This document shows positions 20,501 through 30,316 of a stretch of 64,000 nt of DNA, in pieces. The notes under the pieces are model-generated. The model did no database searches. It saw nothing but the letters and a program-made list of their open reading frames with translations, and was not told the origin of the DNA. Numbering within the stretch: position 1 is the first letter of the stretch; each line of letters starts with the position of its first letter. Both the position numbers and the translations under genes were made by a program. The DNA is from Yersinia pekkanenii (GTDB lineage: Bacteria; Pseudomonadota; Gammaproteobacteria; Enterobacterales; Enterobacteriaceae): NCBI RefSeq assembly GCF_001152565.1, contig NZ_CQAZ01000011.1, positions 24,740 through 88,739 on the forward strand. Reading direction: 5' to 3'.

Positions 20501-21801
20501 GGAAGTTATTCATTCAGTTTTTCTTATTGTTGTTCGTCTGCTTTATGGTGATGGCGATGCTGGTTGGACTGGTTTATAAAGTCACCGCAGAGCGTGCCGG
20601 TCGGCAATCATTAGATGACTTGATGAAAAGCTCGCTGTCATTGATGCGCAGTGAGTTGCGGGAAATCCCCTTAAAAGATTGGAATAAAACCATTGCTACA
20701 TTAGATTTAAACCTTTCTTTTCAATTACATATAGAACCTCTCGATAAGCGGGATCTTGGTGAGCGTTTGAATAAACGCCTGCGAGCAGGCGAAATTATAG
20801 CCTTAGATGATGAATATACCTTCCTGCAACGCATTCCACGCAGCCACTATGTTCTCGCGGTGGGTCCGGTCCCCTACTTGTTCTATTTGCATCAGATGCG
20901 GCTGCTTGATTTGGCCTTATTAATTCTGATTGGCCTGTCTTTAGCGCTACCGGTATTCTTGTGGATGCGGCCTCACTGGAAAGATCTCCTAAAACTGGAA
21001 AATGCGGCCCAAAGGCTGGGGGCCGGTTACCTTGAGGAGCGAACGCATTTTGATCCCACCTCCAGTTTAAGTCGCTTAGGTGTGGCCTTTAATCAAATGG
21101 CCGATAATATCAATACCTTGATTGTCAGCAAAAAGCTGCTAATTGATGGCATTGCACATGAGCTACGCACCCCGCTGGTCCGTTTACGTTATCGTTTAGC
21201 AATGAGCGATAACCTGACTGAAAGTGAACAGCAGGCTTTAAATCGTGATATCGGCCAATTGGAAGCACTGATCGATGAGTTGCTGACCTATGCCCGATTA
21301 GACCGCCCGCAAGTCTCCCTCAATCTGGAGCCGATAGACTTACCCGCCTGGTTAACAGCAAAAGTCATGGATATGCGCTTAATTCATAACGAACGTGAAA
21401 TAGAGCTGGATATCCCTCATCGTGGTGACTTTGGTGTGGTTGATCTACGCCTGATGGAACGAGTATTGGATAATCTGGTCAATAACGCTCTGCGCTATTC
21501 CACTAAACGGCTGCGCATCGGGCTGTGGTTTGATGGTGACAACGCTTGTTTACAAGTTGAAGATGACGGGCCAGGAATACCGTTAGAAGAACGCGCACGG
21601 GTTTTTGAGCCTTTCGTCCGTCTGGATCCAAGCCGCGATCGAGCCACTGGCGGTTGTGGGCTGGGTTTGGCGATTGTTCACTCCATCGCTCTGGCTTATC
21701 AGGGGGAGATCTCCGTCGATGCCAGTTCATTAGGGGGGGTCAGCTTCCGCTTTTGCTGGCCAGTAAAAAATCTGTACTCACTGTCTGCTGACCAAGATTA
21801 A
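20497..21801 (+). CDS. rstB: sensor histidine kinase RstB
   Basis: Membrane histidine kinase of 434 aa. Two transmembrane helices (about 4-27 and 136-156) flank a periplasmic sensor of roughly 110 residues containing the conserved REIPLKDW. A HAMP linker follows, then the H-box with His221 (IAHELRTPLVRLRY), the N-box (DNLVNNALRYS), and the G boxes (EDDGPGIP, GGCGLGLAIV). The ATGA overlap with rstA indicates coupled translation. The signal is unknown; acid and low Mg via PhoPQ are the established inputs to the pathway. Confidence 0.96.
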   Translation: MRKLFIQFFLLLFVCFMVMAMLVGLVYKVTAERAGRQSLDDLMKSSLSLMRSELREIPLKDWNKTIATLDLNLSFQLHIEPLDKRDLGERLNKRLRAGEIIALDDEYTFLQRIPRSHYVLAVGPVPYLFYLHQMRLLDLALLILIGLSLALPVFLWMRPHWKDLLKLENAAQRLGAGYLEERTHFDPTSSLSRLGVAFNQMADNINTLIVSKKLLIDGIAHELRTPLVRLRYRLAMSDNLTESEQQALNRDIGQLEALIDELLTYARLDRPQVSLNLEPIDLPAWLTAKVMDMRLIHNEREIELDIPHRGDFGVVDLRLMERVLDNLVNNALRYSTKRLRIGLWFDGDNACLQVEDDGPGIPLEERARVFEPFVRLDPSRDRATGGCGLGLAIVHSIALAYQGEISVDASSLGGVSFRFCWPVKNLYSLSADQD

Positions 21802-21829
21802 GCGCTAACTTTTACTCTGGAGTGTTTCT

Positions 21830-23311
21830 ATGACCACTGCTTATCACCACCTGCACACTACTTTTACTCGTCTTGCCCGCTTTGAGCACCTGTCGGCTAT
21901 TGCTGGCTGGGATATGCAAACCATGATGCCGCCGAAAGGTAACCTTGCCCGCTCAGAAGCGATGGCAGAGCTAAACGTGCTACAGCATCAGATTCTAACG
22001 GCCAAAGCCGTGGGCGAATGGCTGAAACACGCTGAGCAAGAAACGCTGAATGAGGTTGAACAAGCAAACCTACGTGAAATGCGTCGTCATTATGATAATG
22101 CAATCTTACTGCCGGAAGCTCTGGTGGAAGCTAAATCACTCGCAGGTGCCCGGTGTGAACATGCCTGGCGACAACAGCGTATCGCTAACGACTGGAATGG
22201 CTTTGCAGAAAATCTGCGGGAAGTGGTCAAATTAAGCCGTGAAGAAGCGTCAATTCGCGCAAAGGCCGCCGGTACCTCTGGTTATGACGCATTGCTGAAT
22301 TTATATGAACCTGGTACCAATAGTGCCGATTTGGATCGTATCTTTGGTGATCTAAAGCAATGGCTGCCAGCACTATTACAACAAGTGACCGCCAAACAAG
22401 CTAATGAAACCTGCCTGATCCCACAAGGGCCATTTGAGCTAGAAAAACAGCGTCAACTTGGGCTAAGTGTGATGAAAACCCTCGGTTTTGACTTCGATGG
22501 CGGGCGGGTCGATGTTAGTGTGCACCCCTTCTGCGGAGGCGTGCCTCAAGATGTCCGTATTACCACCCGTTATAATGAGCAAGAGTTTCTCAGCGCGTTA
22601 ATGGGGATCGTGCATGAAACAGGCCATGCGCGTTATGAGCAAAACTTGCCACCTGAATGGTTGGGCCAGCCAATATCACATGCACGTTCAACCGCCATTC
22701 ATGAGTCCCAAAGCTTGCTGTTTGAAATGCAATTAGCACGTAGCAATGAATTCCTGCAAGTGATTCGCCCACTGGTGGTACAGCAATTTGGTGAACAGCC
22801 TGCACTGGCAGAACAAAACTTTATTGCACTGAATCAACGGGTTAAAACGGGCTTTATCCGGGTTGATGCCGATGAAGTTAGCTATCCAGCCCATGTCATA
22901 TTACGTTATGAAATTGAAAAAGCGTTGATCGGTGGCGAAATCGAAGTTGATGATATACCTGCCTTGTGGAATGAGAAAATGCAGCAATACCTCGGGATAA
23001 ATACTGAAGGTAATTATCGTAATGGATGTATGCAAGATATCCATTGGACTGATGGCGCTTTTGGCTATTTCCCAACCTATACATTAGGTGCAATGTATGC
23101 CGCGCAACTATTCCAAACTGCCCGTGATGCAATACCAGGGTTAGATAAGAGTATCGCCAATGGCGATCTCAGCGCCCTCTTCAACTGGTTACAACAGAAT
23201 ATCTGGCAGCATGGTAGCCGCTACCCAACCGCAGAATTGATGACTAAAGCTACCGGTGAAACACTTAATCCTCGATATTTCCGCCAGCATTTAGAGCGCC
23301 GCTATTTGTAA
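21830..23311 (+). CDS. M32 (Taq-type) metallocarboxypeptidase
   Basis: A 493-aa cytosolic zinc carboxypeptidase of family M32. The metal-binding HETGH is at 262-266, with the third ligand Glu in HESQS (about 292), and family motifs DVRITTRY, IRVDADEVSYPAHV and GCMQDIHWTDGAFGYFP are all present. It removes C-terminal residues from peptides, mostly sparing Pro. It begins 28 bases after rstB with TGGAGT as ribosome site, so it is probably in the rst transcript. E. coli K-12 does not have this gene at rst. Confidence 0.92.
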   Translation: MTTAYHHLHTTFTRLARFEHLSAIAGWDMQTMMPPKGNLARSEAMAELNVLQHQILTAKAVGEWLKHAEQETLNEVEQANLREMRRHYDNAILLPEALVEAKSLAGARCEHAWRQQRIANDWNGFAENLREVVKLSREEASIRAKAAGTSGYDALLNLYEPGTNSADLDRIFGDLKQWLPALLQQVTAKQANETCLIPQGPFELEKQRQLGLSVMKTLGFDFDGGRVDVSVHPFCGGVPQDVRITTRYNEQEFLSALMGIVHETGHARYEQNLPPEWLGQPISHARSTAIHESQSLLFEMQLARSNEFLQVIRPLVVQQFGEQPALAEQNFIALNQRVKTGFIRVDADEVSYPAHVILRYEIEKALIGGEIEVDDIPALWNEKMQQYLGINTEGNYRNGCMQDIHWTDGAFGYFPTYTLGAMYAAQLFQTARDAIPGLDKSIANGDLSALFNWLQQNIWQHGSRYPTAELMTKATGETLNPRYFRQHLERRYL

Positions 23312-23330
23312 TTTACCCGACTAACGCTCT

Positions 23331-23363
23331 GGCCCAATCTTCGATTTTGTGGTTGGGCTTTTT
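23331..23363 (+). terminator. terminator after the M32 carboxypeptidase gene
   Basis: GCCCAA (23332-23337) pairs with TTGGGC (23353-23358) around a 15-base loop and is followed by TTTTTAT. The stem is short. Confidence 0.6.
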
Positions 23364-23500
23364 ATATTGCTAAGCATAAATTATGCCATAATATCAAACA
23401 ACTAGGTTGTTCCATGGTAATGATATTGTTGTATAAAACATATTGTATGTTGTAACTAAACACCATGGGCCTGGGTTGTCTTTTTAAATAATCGCCCCTG

Positions 23501-23514
23501 TACAATCGGTTACA
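23501..23514 (+). promoter_or_regulatory. RstA box upstream of asr
   Basis: TACA-ATCG-GTTACA matches the RstA consensus TACATNTNGTTACA at 10 of 12 defined positions. It lies 103 bases before the asr start. RstA activation of asr through such a box is established in E. coli. Confidence 0.6.
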
Positions 23515-23616
23515 AACCGAAACCAATGACTCACGGAAGCCTGTAATTATTTCCTCTATTCTCATTACAACGACCCAACGGGGCCGATAGACAAACAGAA
23601 CTCTGAGGAATAAATT

Positions 23617-23907
23617 ATGAAAACAGTATTAGCTCTGATTGTGGCTGCAACCTTGGGTATGACTTCTGTTGCAATGGCTGCCGATAATGTAGCCCCTCCT
23701 GCTGCACCAACGGCTACAGCGCCAGTGGCTCATAGTGCTCCGGCTAAAACCATGCATCATAAAAAAGCCAAAAAACCGGCAAAATCTCATTCGATGAAAA
23801 AAATGGATAAAGCCGCTCCAGTACAAAAAGCGCAAGCTGCCAAAAAACACCATAAAAAAGTAACACACAGTAAATCGGCTCCGGCGGTGGTACCCGCCGC
23901 AAAATAG
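23617..23907 (+). CDS. asr: acid shock protein Asr
   Basis: A 96-aa periplasmic protein: signal peptide to about residue 21 (VAMA-ADN), then a low-complexity basic tail of Lys, His, Ala and Pro with repeated [11 protein letters not shown] / AKKHHKKV units. Composition and layout match Asr, which is induced strongly by acid and thought to protect or sequester protons in the periplasm. It has TGAGGAATAA before ATG. It is followed by a terminator and then ydgU and ydgD, as in E. coli. Confidence 0.9.
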   Translation: MKTVLALIVAATLGMTSVAMAADNVAPPAAPTATAPVAHSAPAKTMHHKKAKKPAKSHSMKKMDKAAPVQKAQAAKKHHKKVTHSKSAPAVVPAAK

Positions 23908-23975
23908 CAGCAGCATTTAACTCGAGAAAGCAGACTCTGGCTGTTCCCGGTTGACCTGCAACAGCGGATTCACTC

Positions 23976-24001
23976 AACACCCGGTTTACCGGGTGTTTTT
24001 T
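23976..24001 (+). terminator. terminator between asr and ydgU
   Basis: AACACCCGG-TTTA-CCGGGTGTT, a 9-bp perfect stem followed by a T-run. Placed inside the asr-ydgU-ydgD row, it would limit downstream expression to read-through. Confidence 0.85.
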
Positions 24002-24017
24002 ATCAGGAGTGCTGATA

Positions 24018-24098
24018 ATGCTGCGCCGTTATTTATTTGAAATCACTTTGGCTACATTCGTTATTTGCGGTCTGATCACATTATTTTTTTATTTATAG
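24018..24098 (+). CDS. ydgU: small membrane protein YdgU
   Basis: A 26-codon gene (MLRRYLFEITLATFVICGLI, then TLFFYL) that is a single transmembrane helix with a basic N-terminus. It resembles E. coli YdgU (27 aa, R-x-F-E start, C-ALIT-like middle) and lies in the same place between asr and ydgD. AGGAG at 24005-24009 is 8 bases before the ATG. Function unknown. Confidence 0.75.
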   Translation: MLRRYLFEITLATFVICGLITLFFYL

Positions 24099-24265
24099 AA
24101 CAAGTGGTACCTGCCGCTCTAAATTATCTAAAAATCAATTACTGACAACACGCAGCATGACTAATTATGTCTATAGTTAGCAATAGCAGAGCCTGAGATG
24201 AGCAGGTCTCAGGTGTGTTAATGAATAACCTCTTAGTCGGTAAATAAAGGCAAGGCTAATTATTT

Positions 24266-25105
24266 ATGCGTTTATCTTCATTGTTATTATTGAGTCTGTT
24301 GCCACTTTCTATCTCTGCGGCTTTAGCCCTAGCGCCAACTGACAAGCTGGATGATGACCGCAGTATTGCGGATCAAACCACATTGTTCTTCGGAAAAGAT
24401 GACCGCACAGCGATAAGTAATAGTTCTCTCTGGCCATGGCAAGCCATCGGACAAGTTGAAACCGCGAGTGGCAATCTTTGTACCGCAACGTTGATTTCCC
24501 CTCGCCTGGCGCTAACTGCTGGCCATTGCGTACTGGCTCCTCCGGGTAAGATTGACCGTGCTGTTACCTTGCGATTTATTTCTCATGATGGTCATTGGAA
24601 GTACCAGATTACCCGTCTGGAAACACTGGTAGATGCCAAATTGGGTAAGAAACTCAAACCAGATGGTGATGGTTGGATAGTCCCCCCCGCTGCGGCAGCC
24701 TATGATTTTGCACTCATTCGATTAACTAATACTAAGTCTATTCCCATCAAACCCTTACCTCTTTGGGATGGAACCGCTACTGAACTGACCCAGGTGCTTA
24801 AACGGGTTAATCGTAAAATAACTCAAGCGGGTTATCCTCTCGATCATCTTGAAACGTTATACCGCGATGAAGACTGTCTGATTACAGGATGGGCGCAACA
24901 AGGTGTGCTTTCACACCAGTGTGATACCTTGCCCGGTGATAGTGGATCGCCCTTGCTACTAAAGAATGGCAAGGAATGGTCTTTGATTGCCATTCAAAGC
25001 TCAGCCCCTGCCGCCAAAGATCGCTACCTTGCAGATAACCGGGCCTTAGCGGTAACTGCCATTAAAGACCGGTTAAAAACGCTTGCTAATACAGCCGCCA
25101 AGTGA
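24266..25105 (+). CDS. ydgD: trypsin-like periplasmic serine protease YdgD
   Basis: A secreted 279-aa protease of the chymotrypsin fold. Signal peptide to about residue 22, then the complete triad His87 (LTAGHC), Asp147 (YDFALIRL) and Ser226 (PGDSGSPLL). It corresponds to E. coli YdgD (273 aa), whose natural substrate is unknown. It is downstream of asr-ydgU, so induction by acid through RstA is plausible but inferred. Cysteines around the active site (GNLCTATL with GHC; DCLITG with HQC) are spaced for disulfides. Confidence 0.88.
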   Translation: MRLSSLLLLSLLPLSISAALALAPTDKLDDDRSIADQTTLFFGKDDRTAISNSSLWPWQAIGQVETASGNLCTATLISPRLALTAGHCVLAPPGKIDRAVTLRFISHDGHWKYQITRLETLVDAKLGKKLKPDGDGWIVPPAAAAYDFALIRLTNTKSIPIKPLPLWDGTATELTQVLKRVNRKITQAGYPLDHLETLYRDEDCLITGWAQQGVLSHQCDTLPGDSGSPLLLKNGKEWSLIAIQSSAPAAKDRYLADNRALAVTAIKDRLKTLANTAAK

Positions 25106-25164
25106 TCATGTAAAGGCAATAATGCACTGAGTGGCATAACTAATATCCACTATTCCTTAATTGC

Positions 25165-25473
25165 TCAATGGGGCTTTTGATTAAATTGAAAAACAAAAGT
25201 CCCGTCTAATGCAGCGGCATATCGGCTCAAGGTAGTGAGGTTAGGCGAGATAATACCTTTTTCCATACGGCTAATATTTTGTTTTTTCAGCCCCGCCCGC
25301 CGAGCAACCTCTTTTTGTGTCAGATTACATTGCTGACGGGCCGCTTTGAGTTCCGTCATCATGGCTTGCCGAATCTGCAAGTCTGAGTAGGCTTCTTTTA
25401 CCTGAGGATGATTTAAGGCTGCCGCTTTAACCTCAGAAAAAGGAATAATGTCGAAATCATCTTGTTTTTTCAT
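25165..25473 (-). CDS. HigA-like Xre-family antitoxin
   Basis: A 102-aa protein with a helix-turn-helix at about 58-95 (TQKEVARRAGLKKQNISRME, then SPNLTTLSRYAAALD). It follows the RelE-type toxin gene with an ATGA overlap. In such pairs the antitoxin neutralises the toxin and represses the operon. The N-terminal half (SEVKAAALNHPQVKEAYSDL) is typical of HigA-like antitoxins paired with phage Gp49-type toxins. Confidence 0.85.
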   Translation of the reverse strand: MKKQDDFDIIPFSEVKAAALNHPQVKEAYSDLQIRQAMMTELKAARQQCNLTQKEVARRAGLKKQNISRMEKGIISPNLTTLSRYAAALDGTFVFQFNQKPH

Positions 25474-25799
25474 GGCTGCAATCTCCGTTTGAGTTCCTTC
25501 ATACGCTGATAGGCCAACATCAGTGTTCGTCTTGGGGTTTTTTGCGTCTTCTTCTGTACAATATGAATGATATAAACTTGCTGATCAGCATGGTAGAAGA
25601 AAAAACCACGCCCTATTCCTTCTTTCGCGCTGACCCGCAACTCTTTTAATCCCCGCCCAATATCCCGAACCTCCGGCTCCCTCAGCTCGTGACCATAAGC
25701 TTCTAGCTCATCGATAGCTTTAATTAATACCGCCTGAATACCTACGGGTAATTTAAACAACTCTCGCTGCGCTAATCTCAACAAACTAATCTTATACAT
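25470..25799 (-). CDS. RelE/HigB-like toxin (Gp49 type)
   Basis: A 109-aa basic protein of the RelE superfamily: helix pair ELFKLPVGIQAVLIKAIDELE, then strands with RDIGRGLKELRVSAKEGIGRGFFFYHADQQVYIIHIVQKK and a final Lys-rich helix. Relatives cleave mRNA on the ribosome. ATG 25799 gives the usual MYKISLL start with AGGGA upstream; the frame continues 25 codons further without support. Toxin first, antitoxin second is the HigBA order. The pair lies between ydgD and hrpA. Confidence 0.85.
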   Translation of the reverse strand: MYKISLLRLAQRELFKLPVGIQAVLIKAIDELEAYGHELREPEVRDIGRGLKELRVSAKEGIGRGFFFYHADQQVYIIHIVQKKTQKTPRRTLMLAYQRMKELKRRLQP

Positions 25800-26103
25800 A
25801 AGCAATCCCTGCTCCGGAAAAACTCTATCAAACTCACCAACGGTAATCAAATATGGTGACCCACAATCAGACAAACTTTGAACAATCCGTCAGATTTCCA
25901 GAGCAGATATACCTGTAGTTGAAGAGACGATGCAATAACACCACCGCTATATGAGACAGTTAATTAGTAATTCTCGAAATGCTTCGCACTAAGGTTGGCT
26001 TGTTTCATCGATTGCATGCTGAATTTTTATATAAAAATAGATAAATCATATAGATAATGATGTTTTAATTTCATTCAGAGAGGAGTTTAGCCTGCGACAG
26101 ATC

Positions 26104-26135
26104 CCGCGCCCAAATCAACCATGCTTTGGGCGCGG
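26104..26135. terminator. strong stem-loop downstream of hrpA
   Basis: CCGCGCCCAAA and TTTGGGCGCGG form an 11-bp perfect G+C-rich stem, starting 12 bases past the hrpA stop. No U-run follows on either strand, so it may stabilise the 3' end more than terminate. Confidence 0.5.
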
Positions 26136-26146
26136 AATGATATTAA

Positions 26147-29100
26147 TCAAACAGAAAGCTGTTCGATCGTTTGTAAAATACGCTTGTCAGAAATAGGATA
26201 TGCCGTCCCTAATTGTTGCGCAAATAAGCTCACACGCAGTTCTTCAATCATCCAGCGGACTTCTTTAACCTCTTCATCTTGCTGACGTTTTGGCGGCAAT
26301 TTATTGAGCCATTGCTGCCACATTTGTTGAACGTGTTCAATTCGTAGCATTTGTGCGCGATCACGGTGAGGGTCCATTGCCAGTTTTTCCAACCGGCGCT
26401 CAATCGCTTGCAAATAACGCAAAGTATCCGGTAACCGTTTCCAGCCATTATTGGTCACGAAACCACGATAAATTAGACCTGCTAATTGTGCTTTGATATC
26501 CGAAAGAGCGAGTGCCATTGAGATATCTATCCGGCCTTTCAGTCGCTTATTAATACTGAATACTGTGGTTAGGATTTGTTCGACTTGCTTGGCAATATCA
26601 ACCACGGTGTCATTCAGCTCGGCACGAACCTTTTCCTGTAGCCGGGCAAAATCTGCCTGTTGCCATACTGGGCCACCGTGTTGCGCGATCAATTTATCCA
26701 CACCACAGGCAATGCAATCATCAATCAGATCCATTACTTTGCCATAAGTATTGAAATAAAGCCCCAGCTTGGATTTGTTCGGCAATTTTTCATGTAAGTA
26801 CTTAATGGGTGAAGGAATGTTCAACAGTAATAAACGCCGGGTACCTTGCCACATAGCCTGTTGTTGCTGGATTTCGGTATCAAATAAACGGATCGCAACA
26901 CGGTCTTTTTCATCCACCAGTGCCGGATACGCTTTAACTTCGTATCCGCCACGGCGCTGTTCATAGCACACCGGCAGATCGCCAAAACTCCAGATATGTA
27001 AGTCATTTTGTTCAATACCGTCATCGGCAACCGCAGAGAGTGTTTCTTGCACTTTCTGTTGTAACTGTAACTTCAGAGCGGCAAGATCTTTGCCTTCACG
27101 CAGGGTGCGGTTTTTATCATCCAGCACCCGGAAGGTTATTTTTAGATGATCAGGAACCTGGTCCCATTGCCAACTTTCACGTGACACTGTCACGCCAGTC
27201 ATGCGCCTTAACTCACGCTCCAATGCATCCAGCAAACTCGTTTCCAATGGTGTCGCCCGCGCCAGGAAAGCCTCGGCATAGTTGGGCGCGGGTACAAAAT
27301 TACGCCGCACAGGCTTAGGTAATGATTTGATCAGTGCGATGACCCGTTCACGACGGACCCCGGGGATCTGCCAATCAAAGCCCTGTTCCTGAACCTGATT
27401 CAAAATCGGCAAGGGTATATGTACCGTAACCCCATCAGCGTCAGTACCCGGTTCAAATTGATAGGAAAGCCGTAATTTGAGTGAACCCTGATACCAAAAG
27501 TTTGGATAATCCAGCGGGTTAACTTTGTCAGCGCCATCTTTGATCAGCATCGCTTTTTCAAAATTCAGCAATTCCGGCTGCGTCTGGCTGGTTTTTTTCC
27601 ACCAGCTATCAAAATGGCGAGCTGAAATAACATCACGACCAATCCGCTGATCATAGAAGTTAAACAGCGTCTCATCATCCACCAGAATATCGCGCCGACG
27701 CGATTTGTGTTCCAACTCCTCAACTTCGGTCAATAATTTGAGATTGGCACGAAAGAAGGCGTGGCGGGTTTGCCAATCGCCCTCCACTAACCCATGACGG
27801 ATAAACAGTTCGCGGCACAGTGGCGGATCAATCGGCCCATAATTGATTTTACGTTCAGCGACAATGGGTAAGCCAAATAAAGTGACTTTCTCACTGGCCA
27901 TCACGGCCCCTTGCGCTTTCTCCCAATGCGGATCGCTATAATGGTGTTTTACCAGGTGCTGAGCCAAAGGTTCAATCCACTCCGGCTCAATGCGTGCCGC
28001 GATGCGACCCCACAAGCGGCTGGTTTCAACCAACTCAGCCACCATGCTCCATTTCGGTGGTTTTTTGAATAAACCGGAACCAGGGAAGATGGCAAATCGC
28101 GCATTACGAGCACCAGTATATTCCTGCTTCTCAACATCTTTTTGCCCAATATGGGATAACAAGCCGCTCAATATTGCGCTATGTACACTGCGATAATCCG
28201 CAGCAACACTATTAACCGGAATACCCAGCTCTTTTACCACCTGACGCAATTGAGTGTAGATATCCTGCCATTCACGCACGCGCAGATAGTTCAGAAAATC
28301 GCTACGACATAACTTGCGGAACTGTGCCGATGACAGCTCTTTTTGCTGTTCTTTCAGGTAATCCCATAAGTTAACAAACGCCATGAAATCTGAGTCTTTA
28401 TCGGCAAAACGGCGGTGTTTTTCATCCGAGGCTTGCTGTTTATCCATTGGACGTTCACGCGGATCTTGAATGGATAACGCCGAGGTGATAATCATCAATT
28501 CTCTTACGCTGCCGCTTTTTTGCGCTTCCAGTACCATGCGAGCCATGCGGGGATCAACCGGCAATTGAGCCAGTTGGCGGCCTAATGGCGTCAGTTGTTG
28601 ATGGCCATTATCAGCAGTTTGTATCGCACCCAGCTCTTCTAACAGCCGAACACCATCTTGAATATTGCGTTTATCCGGCGCTTCCACAAACGGGAATGCG
28701 GCAATATCCCCCAAACCCAGTGACGTCATTTGCAGAATGACGGACGCCAGATTGGTGCGTAAAATTTCCGGATCGGTAAATTCAGGGCGGGAGAGGAAAT
28801 CCTGCTCCGAATAAAGACGAATACAGATACCATCCGATACCCGCCCACAGCGGCCCTTACGCTGATTGGCTGAGGCTTGAGAGACCGGTTCAATCGGCAA
28901 GCGCTGCACCTTAGTGCGGAAGCTATAACGGCTGATACGTGCCGTGCCGGGATCGATAACATACTTAATACCGGGCACGGTTAACGAGGTCTCTGCCACG
29001 TTGGTCGCTAATACAATGCGCCGCCCGTGATGAGACTGGAACACCCTATTTTGCTCGCTGTTAGATAAACGGGCATAGAGTGGCAGCACTTCGGTATGCG

Positions 29101-30034
29101 GCAGGTTTTGTTTCATCAGCGCATCGGCGGTGTCACGGATCTCACGTTCACCACTCATAAAGATCAGAATATCGCCGGGGCTTTCATGGCTCAATTCATC
29201 AACCGCATCAAAAATGGCTTGTAGCTGATCCCGTTCTACATCGTCGGCATCATCGACTATTGGACGATAGCGAACATCCACCGGATAGGTACGACCAGAA
29301 ACTTCGATAATAGGCGCATTATTGAAATGCTGGGAGAAGCGCTGCGGATCTATGGTTGCCGAAGTAATAATGACTTTCAGGTCAGGGCGTTTTGGCAATA
29401 ACTCACGTAAATAACCCAAAATGAAATCAATATTAAGGCTGCGTTCATGCGCCTCATCAATAATCAAGGTGTCATATTGCATCAACAGGCGATCCTGCTG
29501 AATTTCAGCCAGCAGAATACCGTCGGTCATCAATTTAACCAGCGTGTTCTCACCGACCTGATCGTGAAAACGCACTTTATAACCGACGCAACCGCCAAGG
29601 GAGGTATCCAGTTCATCCGCAATACGATTAGCCACGGTACGTGCCGCCAAACGGCGTGGCTGGGTATGACCTATCACCCCTTTCACCCCGCGCCCCAGTT
29701 CGAGACAAATTTTCGGTAACTGGGTGGTTTTACCCGAGCCGGTTTCACCTGCGACAATAATCACCTGATGGTCGCGGATGGCATTATAGATATCTTGCTT
29801 CTTCTGGCTGACCGGCAAGTTTTCAGGATAAGTGATCACCGGACAGGCAGCGCGACGCTGCTTAACCCGCTGCATAGCCGTGGCTATTTCCGCTTCGATT
29901 TCGCGAGTCATAGCCGCGACAGACTCTGGATTATTGACTTTTCGTGCGCCTTGCAGCCGACGCCGCATGCGTTGTTGGTCACGGAGCATCAACTCCCCGA
30001 GTTGGGTCGATAATGCTGCGAGTGAAGATTTCAC
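26147..30034 (-). CDS. hrpA: ATP-dependent RNA helicase HrpA
   Basis: A 1295-aa DEAH-box helicase, E. coli HrpA being 1300 aa. Walker A is GETGSGKTT near residue 96, the DEAH box lies in LIIDEAHERSLN, motif III is TSATID, and motif VI is QRKGRCGR. The helicase-associated and OB-fold regions follow, then the long HrpA-specific C-terminus. HrpA rescues stalled or collided ribosomes and processes some mRNAs. Divergently transcribed from azoR, as in E. coli. Confidence 0.96.
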   Translation of the reverse strand: MKSSLAALSTQLGELMLRDQQRMRRRLQGARKVNNPESVAAMTREIEAEIATAMQRVKQRRAACPVITYPENLPVSQKKQDIYNAIRDHQVIIVAGETGSGKTTQLPKICLELGRGVKGVIGHTQPRRLAARTVANRIADELDTSLGGCVGYKVRFHDQVGENTLVKLMTDGILLAEIQQDRLLMQYDTLIIDEAHERSLNIDFILGYLRELLPKRPDLKVIITSATIDPQRFSQHFNNAPIIEVSGRTYPVDVRYRPIVDDADDVERDQLQAIFDAVDELSHESPGDILIFMSGEREIRDTADALMKQNLPHTEVLPLYARLSNSEQNRVFQSHHGRRIVLATNVAETSLTVPGIKYVIDPGTARISRYSFRTKVQRLPIEPVSQASANQRKGRCGRVSDGICIRLYSEQDFLSRPEFTDPEILRTNLASVILQMTSLGLGDIAAFPFVEAPDKRNIQDGVRLLEELGAIQTADNGHQQLTPLGRQLAQLPVDPRMARMVLEAQKSGSVRELMIITSALSIQDPRERPMDKQQASDEKHRRFADKDSDFMAFVNLWDYLKEQQKELSSAQFRKLCRSDFLNYLRVREWQDIYTQLRQVVKELGIPVNSVAADYRSVHSAILSGLLSHIGQKDVEKQEYTGARNARFAIFPGSGLFKKPPKWSMVAELVETSRLWGRIAARIEPEWIEPLAQHLVKHHYSDPHWEKAQGAVMASEKVTLFGLPIVAERKINYGPIDPPLCRELFIRHGLVEGDWQTRHAFFRANLKLLTEVEELEHKSRRRDILVDDETLFNFYDQRIGRDVISARHFDSWWKKTSQTQPELLNFEKAMLIKDGADKVNPLDYPNFWYQGSLKLRLSYQFEPGTDADGVTVHIPLPILNQVQEQGFDWQIPGVRRERVIALIKSLPKPVRRNFVPAPNYAEAFLARATPLETSLLDALERELRRMTGVTVSRESWQWDQVPDHLKITFRVLDDKNRTLREGKDLAALKLQLQQKVQETLSAVADDGIEQNDLHIWSFGDLPVCYEQRRGGYEVKAYPALVDEKDRVAIRLFDTEIQQQQAMWQGTRRLLLLNIPSPIKYLHEKLPNKSKLGLYFNTYGKVMDLIDDCIACGVDKLIAQHGGPVWQQADFARLQEKVRAELNDTVVDIAKQVEQILTTVFSINKRLKGRIDISMALALSDIKAQLAGLIYRGFVTNNGWKRLPDTLRYLQAIERRLEKLAMDPHRDRAQMLRIEHVQQMWQQWLNKLPPKRQQDEEVKEVRWMIEELRVSLFAQQLGTAYPISDKRILQTIEQLSV

Positions 30035-30316
30035 GTTCAGTGTTCCTTGTTACGATGCGGCTACCACCTAAGGTGCCAGCCTAATGATTTATGCTATGGA
30101 TCTGATTGGCCAATATTTTTTATTAATCAGTATCAATTGGTTACCTGCCAATATTTATGTCATCAACGTCAAATTGATAAGTGACCCATCGCTTTTATTA
30201 TATAAATTCTTACCTGATATGGTAACACAGCCTCGCTTTGCGCCGTAACCCAGCGGGTATTCCCTATCCGACTCTCTTCATTCAATAAAATCGAACAAAG
30301 AACGCAAAATATTGCG
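30035..30316. other. gene-free stretch between hrpA and azoR
   Basis: No open frame of note. It holds the hrpA promoter and a 10-base direct repeat GCCAATATTT at 30109 and 30137 (28-base period). Confidence 0.45.
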
